DNA of 64,000 nucleotides from Phialophora verrucosa. Lineage: Eukaryota; Ascomycota; Eurotiomycetes; Chaetothyriales; Herpotrichiellaceae. The first letter of the stretch is position 1, and the number at the start of each line of letters is the position of its first letter. The stretch covers positions 1,674,001-1,738,000 of the forward strand of contig MSED01000002.1 of NCBI GenBank assembly GCA_002099365.1, in the 5' to 3' direction. Both the position numbers and the translations under genes were made by a program. This document shows, one piece after another, positions 25,801-36,092 of the stretch. Under the pieces are notes generated by a model. The model did not search any database, was not told the origin of the DNA, and saw only the letters and a program-made list of their open reading frames with translations.

Positions 25801-28074
25801 GCTTCTGCTCTGCTCAACCATTTCGAAGGTCTACATGTGCAAGCCCTGGATATCCCCACACTGCTCGGCGACACAGCAAGCTCACCGGAGGCAACTGTCA
25901 TCAGACTGTTCTCTGAGGTCAAGATACACAAACCGAGTGTCATCTACATTCCCAATGTGCAGGAATGGTACAATACGGTTGGCCCAGCGGTCATCTCCAC
26001 GTTTGTTGGCCTTCTGAGATCCATCAAGCCCACGGATCCTGTCCTGCTGCTCGGTTTTGCCGAAGGTGATTATGATGACATGGACGAGAGTATGCGAAGA
26101 GAGTTCTTTGGGTACTCAAAGAAGAACCAATTCGCGTTGAAAGAACCTGGTCATGCGGAACGGGCTGCATTCTTTCTCCACGTCAAGAACTACATCAGCA
26201 CTGCGCCTGATGACTTCCCAGACCCAACAAACAGGAAGAAACGCGAATTCGAGAAGCTTGATGTGGCGCCTCCCGAACCGGAGAAGCCTAAGACGCCTCC
26301 TTCGAAGGAAGAGCTCAAGGCACAGAAGAGACGAGATCGCCAGACGCTCAACTTGCTCAAAATACGTCTGCAACCGATTATGGATCAGATCAGGACCAAG
26401 TATAAGACGTTCCGGACCGGCGTCATCGACGAGAGCCAATTCCGATATCTTTACGACGAAGCTGACCCTGGCACGGTGAGCTCGGATTTGAACACAGACG
26501 TTCTAGCTCGAGCAACATACAGACCGTTCGAGATTGGGAAAGATGCTCATGGAGTGCCTGGACTTGTTAACCAAGGCAATGGGAACTTCTACTACAACCT
26601 CGATTCGGTCACGATTGAGAAGCGCTTGAGTAACGGATATTACAAGCGGCCAAAGGACTTCCTGGCCGATATCAAGCGGTTGGCCAAAGATGCGAAGACC
26701 ATTGGTGATGAACCACGCTTGCTCAAAGCGAATGAGCTTTTGGCCAATGTCGAAGTCGATATTGCGTCTATCGAGATGGAACCTGGGCTGGCATCCGAAT
26801 GTGAACGGGTTTATCAACGGGAGCTAGAAAGAGAGAAAGAGGCTCTAGAGAAAGCAAGGCAAGATCAAATGCCACCACCTCAAGTCACCTCGAACATTCC
26901 ACCCGATTCAGGGCCTACCACCACGACTGACAGTGGCCCTATCCTTCTCGGAGTTCCCATGCAAAGAAAAGGAGATATTGCCCAGCAATTGGCTCCCAAA
27001 GCTGCTCAGGCGACTTCGTCCGAAACTGTCATGACGAACGGAGTCCACCCAAGCCATGATGATACGCAGCGCCTGACCAATGGTTCTGAGAGCAACGGAC
27101 ATGAAGCTGATGCCGAGGGCGATACGCGCATGGAAGGTACGGACTCGCATCAGGCATCCGGCGACAAGAGCAACGAGACACAGCAGACGCCCACGACCAG
27201 CTCGTTCGGTGCTCGCAATTCCGCTCAGACCCGACCTTGGCACGACTACACTGCGCCTTCACAACACCTCCTGAAGCAACAGGGAATCTCGCAGCCACCT
27301 TCACAAACCGCGGCATTCACACCCATGCCACATGGTAGCCTGCCGGGTCAGTTCCTCAACGATGCTAGTACCACAGAGTCGCCAAATGAGACCAACAAGA
27401 AGACATCGCCGTCGCAGACTACCCAACAGGAGGTCCAGCAAGACTCGGGCCCAGATCTTTATCCCTTTGACGAGAGGCGGTCTGCAGGAGGAAGTCAAAT
27501 CCCTTCCACTCAAGGTATGGGCATTTCCGCGTTCGGCCATGGTGACACCCTAAGTCCCCCATCTCAAGCATGGTCGTCTCAAAAAGTGTCGGACCATTTC
27601 AAGCTGATCCCCGAGACAGGGCAAAACTCTCAACCCCAACCTGCAGCAGGTGACCGCCCATCCTCATCCCAAGGCCAAGTCCTCGACTTCAACTCCCAGC
27701 ATTCGACAGCCATGGCTCCCCCGATCGACACAAGATCTCACCGGCCGTCCAACGCAAGCCGCATCGACGACCTCCTCAATCCGTCGGCCTCCCCGCAACA
27801 GCCTCCACCTGAGGCTCGCCCCAACCTCATTCAAGTAGAACAACAGGCTCTCTCAAACTTGCATAAAGAAATCACAGATAAGACTAGTGGTCTATCTGTG
27901 GAACAGCTCGAGCAGGTCAACAGTGTGTTGATGGACACGCTCTGGAGAACAAGGAGCGAGTGGGATAGGAACAAGGTCATGGAGAGCATTGCAGAGGCAT
28001 TTTACGATGTCTTGAGAGACATGGAGGGAGTGGGGCAGGATCTGGGGGAGATGAGCTGGGGGAGGAAGGGATAG
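22814..28074 (+). CDS. yta7: AAA+ ATPase with bromodomain, YTA7/ATAD2 family
   Basis: Two exons, 22814-24729 and 24780-28074, joined across a 50-nt intron with a CTAAC branch point; 1736 residues. The first 640 residues are highly charged with many Asp/Glu and basic clusters, as in family members. The first AAA module has Walker A GPPGTGKT (667-674) and Walker B FFDEID (729-734), and an arginine-finger region RRPGRFDRE. The second AAA module is degenerate: its Walker A position reads GKIGMGQQ (970-977), as expected for this family. A divergent bromodomain-like region follows at about 1160-1290 (IRLQPIMDQIRTKYKTF to NGYYKRPKDFLADIKRL). A long Gln/Ser/Pro-rich tail precedes a C-terminal helical segment. 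Yeast Yta7 binds histone H3 tails, acts at chromatin boundaries and evicts H3 in an ATP-dependent manner. The acetyl-lysine-binding residues cannot be judged safely by eye. Confidence 0.93.
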
Positions 28075-28710
28075 ATAGGGGGACCGAGGAGGCTTCGGAA
28101 GAAAAAGGAGCAGAACAACTCTTGCCGAGTATGAACTCGCGCGTTTGGGTACGGAAGCATGAACGGAGACGCTAACACCGAAACGATGACCGCGAGAAAC
28201 ATGATTGCAAGAAGATGGTTGGTCCTCGAGCAGCACATGCAGTTATCTCGCAATCATGCAGCGAAGAGAAGGGCAACCTGGTCGTACAGGAAATAGCGGC
28301 AGGAGAAGAAAGCTCGGTATGTGGATTGGCTTGAAAATCATCATCTTCCTGGGGCTAGGGTGTCATGTAGCAACAGATATTCAGGGACAAAAGAAGACCA
28401 AAATGTAGAAAAAATTTGGAGTCGCCAATGCGCGAGGCATTCATTCTTACTCAATCGCGCGCTTTCCTGCTGGGATTCCTCTATCACGCTGGGAAGGTGG
28501 CCTTCTCCAGATCTCTATTCTTGAAGATCTATCTATTGACTCTACGCACATGGTCGGACCCAAGGCAAAGGCCCCCATGCCGTACCTGGCATAGTGGTAC
28601 TGATACATTAATAGCCCTGGGGATTCCCCTTGAGGGCATTGACTTTCTGCCTTGCTCCTTTTTCGTTTTCTCTCTGATAAACGGTATCCGATGGGGGTTT
28701 CTAGTTGTTT
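28075..28710. other. Intergenic, convergent 3' regions
   Basis: About 640 bases between the stop codons of YTA7 and the nucleotide-sugar transporter. It should contain both polyadenylation regions. Frames here extend from antisense shadows. No other feature seen. Confidence 0.5.
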
Positions 28711-30075
28711 TCACTTCGTCTTCTCCTTGCCCTTCTCGTCGGCCTCGCTTCGTTCCCGCGCTGGCAAAGCATATAACCCGCCGCCTACGAACACGACGGC
28801 CGCCCCGAGCAACACACCCGACGGCAACTCGTTCCCGAACAACCAGATGCTCAGCACCAGGCTGATGAGCTTGCGGATGTTCAGCACGATACTCACGGTC
28901 AGGGAGGACGACTGGGTAGACAGCCGATTTACGCCGATGATGCAGAGCAGTTGCGTCGCCGCGTTGGCTGCGAGGAGCAGCACCGGGCGGGGGAGCAGGA
29001 TGGCTGAGGAAAGACGGTCGAGAAAGACCGAGGGTGCTGCGGAATAGAAGAAAGCAGATGACGGCCCTGATTCGTTGACGGGGAAGCTCGAGCTCGACCG
29101 CGCCGGGACCGGAACGGACATCAAGTCGAGAAACTCGGACATCAGGGGTCGCATCTGGCCGAAGAACCAAGGCAATGACATGGCGTGGCTGTAGAAGAGC
29201 GTTTCGGCCGTGATGTCCCCGGACCGGCCGTGCGCGGCGTACATGTCGTCGGCGTAGAGGCCCATGCAGGCCGAGAGGACGAGGGCGGACGCGAGCAGTG
29301 CGAATCCAGGGGCCTGGGACCATGCTCCTTCTCCTCCCCGTCCTCCTCCTCCGCCAGCTCCGGTCGACGTCCGTGTGTCTATAATGTCCTCCTTGTAGTC
29401 GTGTACGACGGCGGCTTGGGTGGTGGTCTGCATCTGCATCTGTTTCGCCGCCGCGTCACTAAACGCTGCGAACACCACGCCCGTAAACAGCAAGAGCACG
29501 GCGACGACCTTCTGTGCTGGGTACCTCTTCCGCTTGACCAGCCTGCCGGCCAGCATGGTCGTCACGGGCCCGGCGCTCCGCAGGATGATATGCAGGGGGA
29601 TCCCAATCTTGTACCGGAACGCCGTGTTGTTCAAGATGTTGATGCTGAGGAAGTAGGCCGTGTAGATGACCCATTTCCGGATTGGAATGTTGCGTTCCTT
29701 GAGGTAGAGATTGCGGACGCCGCGCGAGGGGGAGAAGTGCCGTGGCAGGGTGAACAAGGAGACGAGCAGGAATTGGGACGCCGTCAAGAGGCTGCCGGAG
29801 GAAGGGGACGTAGAGATCAGTGACTCGAGCGTGTAGACGTTGGAGCAGCAGCCGCCGAAGATCAGGACCAGCGTGGGAGCCCAGATCTGGAGGATCGAAA
29901 GCGTCGTTGAGGAGGGCGCGGCAGACGTCGCAGGGGAAGAGAGGGACGACTTCGACTTTGACTTGGACAGCGAGACTGTGCCGTTGGATTTGACGTCGCC
30001 GTTGGCGTTTGTATGAGGTTCCTGGACGGATGGCTCGTGTCGCCTCCGCGGCGCGGAGTCCAATGTTGCAGTCAT
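28711..30075 (-). CDS. UDP-sugar transporter, YEA4/UAA (SLC35B) family
   Basis: A single exon of 454 residues from the ATG at 30075; the frame is open for 23 more codons upstream but only from a TTG. About ten hydrophobic segments are spread over the protein, with a low-complexity loop after KQMQM that includes a Gly-rich stretch. Family signatures visible include GGCCSNVYTLE, the KWVIYTAYFLSINILNNTAFRYKIGIPLHIILRS helix region and MLAGRLVKRKRYPAQK. Yeast Yea4 carries UDP-N-acetylglucosamine across the ER membrane for chitin synthesis; relatives carry UDP-galactose or UDP-glucuronate. The substrate is not decided here. The C-terminus is Lys/Glu-rich (ERSEADEKGKEKTK), resembling a KxK-type ER retention tail. 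Confidence 0.88.
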   Translation of the reverse strand: MTATLDSAPRRRHEPSVQEPHTNANGDVKSNGTVSLSKSKSKSSLSSPATSAAPSSTTLSILQIWAPTLVLIFGGCCSNVYTLESLISTSPSSGSLLTASQFLLVSLFTLPRHFSPSRGVRNLYLKERNIPIRKWVIYTAYFLSINILNNTAFRYKIGIPLHIILRSAGPVTTMLAGRLVKRKRYPAQKVVAVLLLFTGVVFAAFSDAAAKQMQMQTTTQAAVVHDYKEDIIDTRTSTGAGGGGGRGGEGAWSQAPGFALLASALVLSACMGLYADDMYAAHGRSGDITAETLFYSHAMSLPWFFGQMRPLMSEFLDLMSVPVPARSSSSFPVNESGPSSAFFYSAAPSVFLDRLSSAILLPRPVLLLAANAATQLLCIIGVNRLSTQSSSLTVSIVLNIRKLISLVLSIWLFGNELPSGVLLGAAVVFVGGGLYALPARERSEADEKGKEKTK

Positions 30076-30743
30076 CTTGAATTGGGTGAAGAACAGGAGC
30101 CGGAATGGGTGAGAGGAGGGAAGGAGAGTTGGCGTCACCGGCAATCTTGGTGATACATTTTTGGGGGTGACTCGAGTCCAATCTTCTTTGCGACTGGATC
30201 AGTGAGTGCGAGAAGGTGGTGCTGGCTGGCAAGATACCAGGGTTGTGTTAGACTGCAAAGGGTCGATTTTGAGAGACTGGAGTGCGACGAGGCTGAAGCG
30301 AAGATGCGAGGCTGAGATCCTGGGCATTGGGCCGAAGTTCCACCGGGGAAAGGCCAACCGCAGCAAGTCGTGGTGGACGTGCAACAGGAGCTTCAGTAAT
30401 TCAATATTGTTCGCCCACACCTAGCAAATACTGTGGTGCCACGGCTTTCCTCGATCGCTTCGGTCATCTCACAAGTTGGGCCTACAGCTACATAGTTTGG
30501 CTTTCAATCTCATGTTACTCAGCTCAAATTCGGCTCAGCCTCGTCGTGAGCCTCTCAGCCTGCTCACCTGCTTTTCACTGACCATGTCACCCTGGCTCAA
30601 CTTCGGCTCAGCCTGACGGTGAGGTGTATGGGTGCTCATATTGCTCAACTCCCACTTCAGCTTGATTCCTCGGCTATTGGTAGGACCCCTCTCAGACATC
30701 AGCATCCTACTGCTGTGGGCAGATCTCCTAATCTTCCATCTTC
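30076..30743. other. Divergent promoter region
   Basis: About 670 bases between two divergently transcribed genes, the UDP-sugar transporter (-) and a HET-domain gene (+). Between 30530 and 30625 a short motif, gctcagcct, recurs several times. No coding region is supported. Confidence 0.4.
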
Positions 30744-32126
30744 ATGCTGCTGTATCTTCTCAGAAAAGCACCCGAGGGCGAGGTGGGCTCGGTCGAGATC
30801 GACGGGCTCCATTGGAAACTGGCCGCACAAGACTTAGATGCGCCTGATACCGAGGATAGATTAACACCCTTCACTTGTGTATCCTACACATGGGGCGCAA
30901 GAAGAGAACGCAGTCCTTTGCACCCCGCGTACGATATTTCCGACCGGACAATTCCAGCGTTGAAGGCAGTCGGGAGACACCGCCCATCTTGTGCAGGGAT
31001 TTGGATTGATGCATTCTGTGTGCCTGTCGACGTGCCAGAGAGGAGGGCTCACACCTTGGAGAGCATGGGTTACATCTACTCCCGGGCCGAGGAAGTCATT
31101 GTCGTCCTGTCGAGCGCCGCCCGCCCGGCCCTCGAACAGATGAGCATCTCGGATCGCCTCGACCGCGTCCATCTCGATATTCTAGAGCAGGAGGAATGGG
31201 TCTCAAGAGCGTGGACGTATCAGGAGGCCGTGAACAGCCGGACCCTTTACATCACGTGCGAGGAGTCCCACGGCGCCATCGTCCAGGGCAGTCATTTCCT
31301 GAATTGCCTGGGCTTCACGCTCTCTCGGCTTGACGCCGGCGCGGGCCTTGCCAGTGAAAAGAGGCGGCGATACCCGCGCCTCGACGCCTTCGAGGATCTG
31401 ATCGCCGACTACATGATCGCCGGGTACCAGGAGCGGTCTGCCCTGCAGGTGATGTCGAACATGGACCGTCGCACTCACGGCCGTTGCGAAGACCATTTCT
31501 ATGCCATGATCGGCGCCATCAGCACTGCTCGCGCCAGCTCCTGTCCGACCCTCGACCCCAGCGAAGCGTTCATGTCACTGTGTGAGAGGAAGGGCGACTA
31601 TTCGTTCATCTATTCTGCCGCGAAGCGAGATCCAAGGCCGTCGAAACGCTGGCGTCCAATGCCAGGGGATCTCCCGTCCATCTTACCTTGGCATTGTTTC
31701 GGGGCGGGCCAGCCGGCCCATGAGGACTCCGGGTCCCTGTATCTGGACCAGATGATGCTGTCCGGTAACTCGCCTCTAGACGAGGATGGGGAGAAGTTTG
31801 TCGAAGCCTGGCTTGCCTCGAGCAAGATTCGGGCCGTCGGATCGTCGGAATCTCTCGAGGAGTCGGCGTACGCCGCGCTCCGACTGATGGGCTTCACCGG
31901 GAGCCCGGATTGTTACTCTACCACGAACGGGCTCTTTTTCCCCTCCGAGCCTATCTCCGCTGACCGAGAGACCACTATCTTCGTCGCAACTACCGTACGA
32001 TGGACCTTGGGTGCGCCGGGTTTTGCTCGCTGCGGCGGAGATGAGGAAATATTCACACCGGGGGTGTTTTTCGGCCGCGTCAACAGTGCGGCTGCTGTCT
32101 CGGTCAAGGTATCCTCATCGACATAG
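30744..32126 (+). CDS. HET-domain protein (heterokaryon incompatibility family)
   Basis: A single exon of 460 residues. The three signature blocks of the HET domain (PF06985) are present: FTCVSYTWGA (43-52), GIWIDAFCVPVDVPER (85-100) followed by MGYIYSRAEEVIVVLS (108-123), and EWVSRAWTYQEAV (151-163). HET domains are TIR-related and trigger programmed cell death when genetically different hyphae fuse. No NACHT, WD40 or ankyrin region follows; the C-terminal ~290 residues are of unknown function. It lies tail to tail with a second HET-type gene. The N-terminus is short and begins with MLLYLLRKAPEGEV, so an upstream exon cannot be excluded. Which partner or allele it reacts to cannot be told from sequence. 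Confidence 0.88.
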   Translation: MLLYLLRKAPEGEVGSVEIDGLHWKLAAQDLDAPDTEDRLTPFTCVSYTWGARRERSPLHPAYDISDRTIPALKAVGRHRPSCAGIWIDAFCVPVDVPERRAHTLESMGYIYSRAEEVIVVLSSAARPALEQMSISDRLDRVHLDILEQEEWVSRAWTYQEAVNSRTLYITCEESHGAIVQGSHFLNCLGFTLSRLDAGAGLASEKRRRYPRLDAFEDLIADYMIAGYQERSALQVMSNMDRRTHGRCEDHFYAMIGAISTARASSCPTLDPSEAFMSLCERKGDYSFIYSAAKRDPRPSKRWRPMPGDLPSILPWHCFGAGQPAHEDSGSLYLDQMMLSGNSPLDEDGEKFVEAWLASSKIRAVGSSESLEESAYAALRLMGFTGSPDCYSTTNGLFFPSEPISADRETTIFVATTVRWTLGAPGFARCGGDEEIFTPGVFFGRVNSAAAVSVKVSSST

Positions 32127-32640
32127 CAAGACGAGCGTTAATGTACCCATATAGGGCAAAAGGCATGAAACGCTGGATCCCCCTTACTCTTCCATTCTCA
32201 GCTTTTCCTCCCTGCTGTATTCCCGGTGGACTCGAGCGCGGAAACAACCAATTCCTCGGGTCCACCGTTGCTCATTGTATCAGCGTAATGCAGCATCACT
32301 TCCGCAACGTTGGGTAATGTTAGGAAGACATGATTGATTGATATACTGATGATTGAATGAATTAGTCGTGCTGGGCGCGGACCACCCACATACAAAGTAC
32401 ACCACTAGAAAGCCGAGAAGAAGGCACTCCGGTTGCTGTCGATCCTCCCGCCGAAGAAGTGGCGCTTTTGGTCTTGCAATAAAGTCCGGAAACTGTACTA
32501 CACTACTGAAAGAGTCTCGACTATCTTGCTCGGGAAAGATCAACTCCAGAGACATGATCATGAAGTCAATGTTTTCAGGGGCATCAAGCTTCTCGAAGGT
32601 TGGAGCGCATACCCCAGATGAGATGAACGAATTACGCCTC
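32127..32640. other. Intergenic between convergent HET genes
   Basis: About 510 bases holding the 3' ends of both HET genes. Antisense frames extend into it but show nothing recognisable. Confidence 0.5.
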
Positions 32641-34998
32641 CTAAGAGATGCACCATCGCTGTGTGGGAGGTGTGATCTCCAGCAGCGGTGTAGCATTCGG
32701 ACTGACGTAGAGATCACCGACCAGCTCTGCTAAGTCAGGCCGTGTATCCTGGACAAGCGCCAACTTTTGCTGCGCAAACACGCCGAGCCGATTGTAGATC
32801 CAGACTTTCTCGTGGAATCGAGCTGATATCACTGAAGAGGCGTCCCCTAGCTCTCTAGGTTTCTCTTTGTTTTCGCAGTTGGGCGCTAGATCACCGTCGA
32901 TGACGACTATGGCAGCTTCCTCTCCATCTTGTCTAGGTAAACCAGGAAACAAAAGCGCATATTGCACATCGTTCTGGGAGCAATTTGTGCCGCGCCGTGA
33001 CATTTTACCTTTGTCAACCACATGAATTTCCCGGCATATGAAGTATGTCCTCCATACGTTCCCGACGGCTATTCGAAACCAAAATATGTCCCTGTGGTCA
33101 ACCAATTCCCTGAAAGAGTGGAGTTGTATTGCCTGTACGCCGGAGACAACAAGACCTGCAGGAGTCATCTCTGCAACGGTATGCCAGCTCCTAGGCGGTC
33201 CCATCGCCGTGCTAGGGTCTAACAGATTGTTAGGCGCCCAGCCGAAGCCCTTGGTCTCCAAGCGAGGACCAGAGACCCAAATAATACTGGTGGGAATCCG
33301 TGGCAGACATGACCAGAAAGCTTGCATCTTCATATCGGGCGGCGACTCCAGAACCAGTCTTACGTTGGTGCTCATCAAGATAGCACCACTAATTGCGACA
33401 TCAGTTAACCTCGACGTCGACCGGTGCCGTAGTCCTTCCCAGAAATCTTCCAGCTCAAGTGGCTTAGGCTGGGATTCCGACTGCTTGTTATTCAGCCCCT
33501 TGATCCAATTACATGCCAATATCGAGATCGAGGAAGCGGTATCTGTGGTGTCGAGGTGCGCCATTGCATGGTTTCGGTCAGCCAGGAGCTCCGAATATCT
33601 CACGGCTCGGTCACAGAATTGAAATCCCATGTCTTGTGCCAGTGTCGCTTCCTGTCTGGTCCACAGCCTTGTACTCCATTTGCAGCAATACAGTCGCATT
33701 AGAAGTTCGTCAACAGTGCTTGGAGAAGAAACCGCCAACAATTCGGCCGAGAGCACTAAGACACCGTCAGCGGCCGAGTACACGGCCGCCATCCTGGTTA
33801 TGGCTGTGTTCCTCAAAGGTTCTGTCACCGGGACGCAGAGGGTGTCGATCCAGAATCTGACAACTTGGTTCGGGCAGAATGCGTTGACATAACGACAAAG
33901 GGACTGAATTTGGCATGAAGGGAGCGCGTTTGCTCGAGGGTTGCCCCTCCCGTCCGACCAGACGTGGCTCAAAGCAACATACTTGAGACCAGGTTGGTAT
34001 GTGATCACTCTGATCTGACCATCGTACATCTCGAGGACCGGAAACCCCTCGTCTGCGAATGCTGGCCTCAGGTCCGACTCTTGTAAGGTTAACACTCGAC
34101 ATGGACAAGTTGAAAATTCGTGACTACACAAACCCTGAGCACACAAGCAATCTTCGGGCACGTGTTTAGTCCGATATGTCGCATTGTCAATGTTCCAGGC
34201 CACACATGCCAGATCTGTACATGTATGGTGAATGCCGCCTCCGTCAATACCATGGAGTAGGCTTGCATAGTACAGCCCCACAGTATGGAAGCTGGTTCTA
34301 ATCCGCTGGACAAGATTAGGACACCAGCTCCGCTCCTCCAACTTGCGTCCGGCCAGTTCACTGCGGACGAGGATGTATTCTTCGCGCTGACGGACACAGT
34401 AGTGCCAGGCATAGTCGTGGATCGTTTCAACAAAAACGGACAGGAATTGATGCACCACCTTAGGCACCAATTGAAGGTCCACCGACATGTGGAAGTCCAG
34501 ATCTGAAAGGAGTCTCGCCGCTGAGCGCAGGCAGCTGAAGAGGTGTACGCAGCGGGTGGCATTTGTCTTCAAGTCTTCTAGAGTGTTGGTGAATTCTCCG
34601 AACAAAGGACGAATCGTGATGCATTTGACATATCGAAGCCTTTCTGTTCCAACTGGGTCTCGGGATATCTCGTTCCTATGCACCGGCCTTTTAAGGACCT
34701 CCTGCAGTAGCCCAAGCATGATCCAAGTCTGGATCATAGATCCGATCACAGCTTCGATGCCTCCAAAGTCCGCACCGAGGGACCCGTGGCGAGGTATGAG
34801 TTGCATGATTTTGCGCCCGTACTCAGGCCAGTCATTGCGAGCTCCGGAGACATCACCTTTGCGCAGAGCTTTCACGTCCCAGCCTTGCCGTGAAGGGTAG
34901 TTGTTGAAGCCCTCGTTGTCATATTCGAAGCCTCCAAGGTCAGGGACAGACTCGTGGGGAACGCCTTTAGCTCCTTCGGGGAGAGGCAGGAAGTCCAT
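32641..34998 (-). CDS. Large HET-domain-like protein
   Basis: 785 residues counted from the first ATG at 34998. The frame is open upstream to 35073 but without an ATG, so either this ATG is used or a short first exon is missing. The HET signatures lie in the middle: YVALSHVWSDG (about 338-348), RFWIDTLCVPV (about 377-387) followed by an MAAVYSAADGVLVLS block, and WSTRLWTRQEATLAQ (about 442-456). The N-terminal third contains a GADFGGIEAVIGSMIQTW segment and a Cys/His-rich stretch around CTDLACVAW and CLCAQGLCSHEFSTCPCR, a layout seen in a group of larger fungal HET proteins. Function is probably in hyphal incompatibility or stress-triggered death, by family analogy only. Confidence 0.8.
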   Translation of the reverse strand: MDFLPLPEGAKGVPHESVPDLGGFEYDNEGFNNYPSRQGWDVKALRKGDVSGARNDWPEYGRKIMQLIPRHGSLGADFGGIEAVIGSMIQTWIMLGLLQEVLKRPVHRNEISRDPVGTERLRYVKCITIRPLFGEFTNTLEDLKTNATRCVHLFSCLRSAARLLSDLDFHMSVDLQLVPKVVHQFLSVFVETIHDYAWHYCVRQREEYILVRSELAGRKLEERSWCPNLVQRIRTSFHTVGLYYASLLHGIDGGGIHHTCTDLACVAWNIDNATYRTKHVPEDCLCAQGLCSHEFSTCPCRVLTLQESDLRPAFADEGFPVLEMYDGQIRVITYQPGLKYVALSHVWSDGRGNPRANALPSCQIQSLCRYVNAFCPNQVVRFWIDTLCVPVTEPLRNTAITRMAAVYSAADGVLVLSAELLAVSSPSTVDELLMRLYCCKWSTRLWTRQEATLAQDMGFQFCDRAVRYSELLADRNHAMAHLDTTDTASSISILACNWIKGLNNKQSESQPKPLELEDFWEGLRHRSTSRLTDVAISGAILMSTNVRLVLESPPDMKMQAFWSCLPRIPTSIIWVSGPRLETKGFGWAPNNLLDPSTAMGPPRSWHTVAEMTPAGLVVSGVQAIQLHSFRELVDHRDIFWFRIAVGNVWRTYFICREIHVVDKGKMSRRGTNCSQNDVQYALLFPGLPRQDGEEAAIVVIDGDLAPNCENKEKPRELGDASSVISARFHEKVWIYNRLGVFAQQKLALVQDTRPDLAELVGDLYVSPNATPLLEITPPTQRWCIS

Positions 34999-36092
34999 GG
35001 AGCAGCGGATATTTGCCTCTAAGGAATTCTCTTGGGATAATCTTGGGAAATATCTGCCTTGACTGATGGACACGTTTAGAATTGAGAATGATTAGGGGGA
35101 AGTATGTAACATACGCAATGTGACGGAGCAGGGATTTGGTCTCGGTTTCTGCCTAATTTCTCAAAGCCAAGTTCTCAATTCTCAGCCTTATTGCCATGAC
35201 CCTGCACCCTTCCTCCCAAACTTCTATCAACTTGCTATCTCAAACTATGAATCGCTTCTTAGAATCTCCTGAAGGCTTCTCCGATTTCATCACAGCCCGT
35301 TGCTCTGCCCTTCCTTGGAAGTTATAGCCGAGTAAAATAACCAGAAAGGAAGATAAATAACGGTATAAAGAAAGTCTATGCGAGGGTATTAAATGTTATC
35401 AGAGCGGTCTTCAAAGCGGGGGGAAAATCAACTTCACACCTCAGAACGAAATTCGGCGTTCTGTCAACATGGTGGAACTTGCTGATATGAGGCTCCGCTG
35501 CTGCGAGAACAGCGTCTCCATTCAGCCGACCGAGCCGTCCAGCCTGATCCGCGGCTCAAAGACAGTGCACTACAACTGGTAGAGCATATCCTGTATGAAT
35601 AGTCGGCGTCAGTCAATGCTGGCTTGGAACATGGCTACTCCGGCGCAGAATCTTGCCGTTGGAGGGGCTTGGGCGTTCTATCAACCACTCCCACCCGGCT
35701 GGACAAGGGTGGTGCGCATCACAAAACGGGACGATCAGGAACCCCCAGGATCACAGCTCCATCATTGTCAGCTCGTATCCAACGAGACTGGCGATGGATT
35801 CTCCACCCTGGTCGATTCGCAGCCGGCTACGTATGCCACCCTTTCAGATTTGGGGTCACTACGACAAACGAGTTCTGGAACCAGTGGAGCTCGACGCCGA
35901 TTATCTCGCCCACCCCATTACCATAAAGATCAGATCCTACATCCCGCACACTCTTTCACGCAAACGGCCACGACCTGAACTCACGGTCAGCTTCAAAGGC
36001 TCTGTTGGGGACCTCTCTGCTGCGAAATACCTGGCTCTCAAAGGTATACGAGTCTCAAAGGTGACGAAAGTCCTCGAGTCTGAAACAACATA
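34999..36092. other. Intergenic with unsupported plus-strand frames
   Basis: About 1.1 kb. Overlapping frames on the + strand (35469-35581, 35595-35978, 35653-36294) have Met starts but no motif I recognise, and their 3' parts read into the CCT microsatellite. They might be remains of a decayed gene. No promoter element is clear. Confidence 0.4.

Noticed and set aside
28529..29323. 264-codon minus-strand frame overlapping the UDP-sugar transporter
   Set aside because: Out-of-frame shadow of the transporter gene; Arg/Pro/His-rich low-complexity product.
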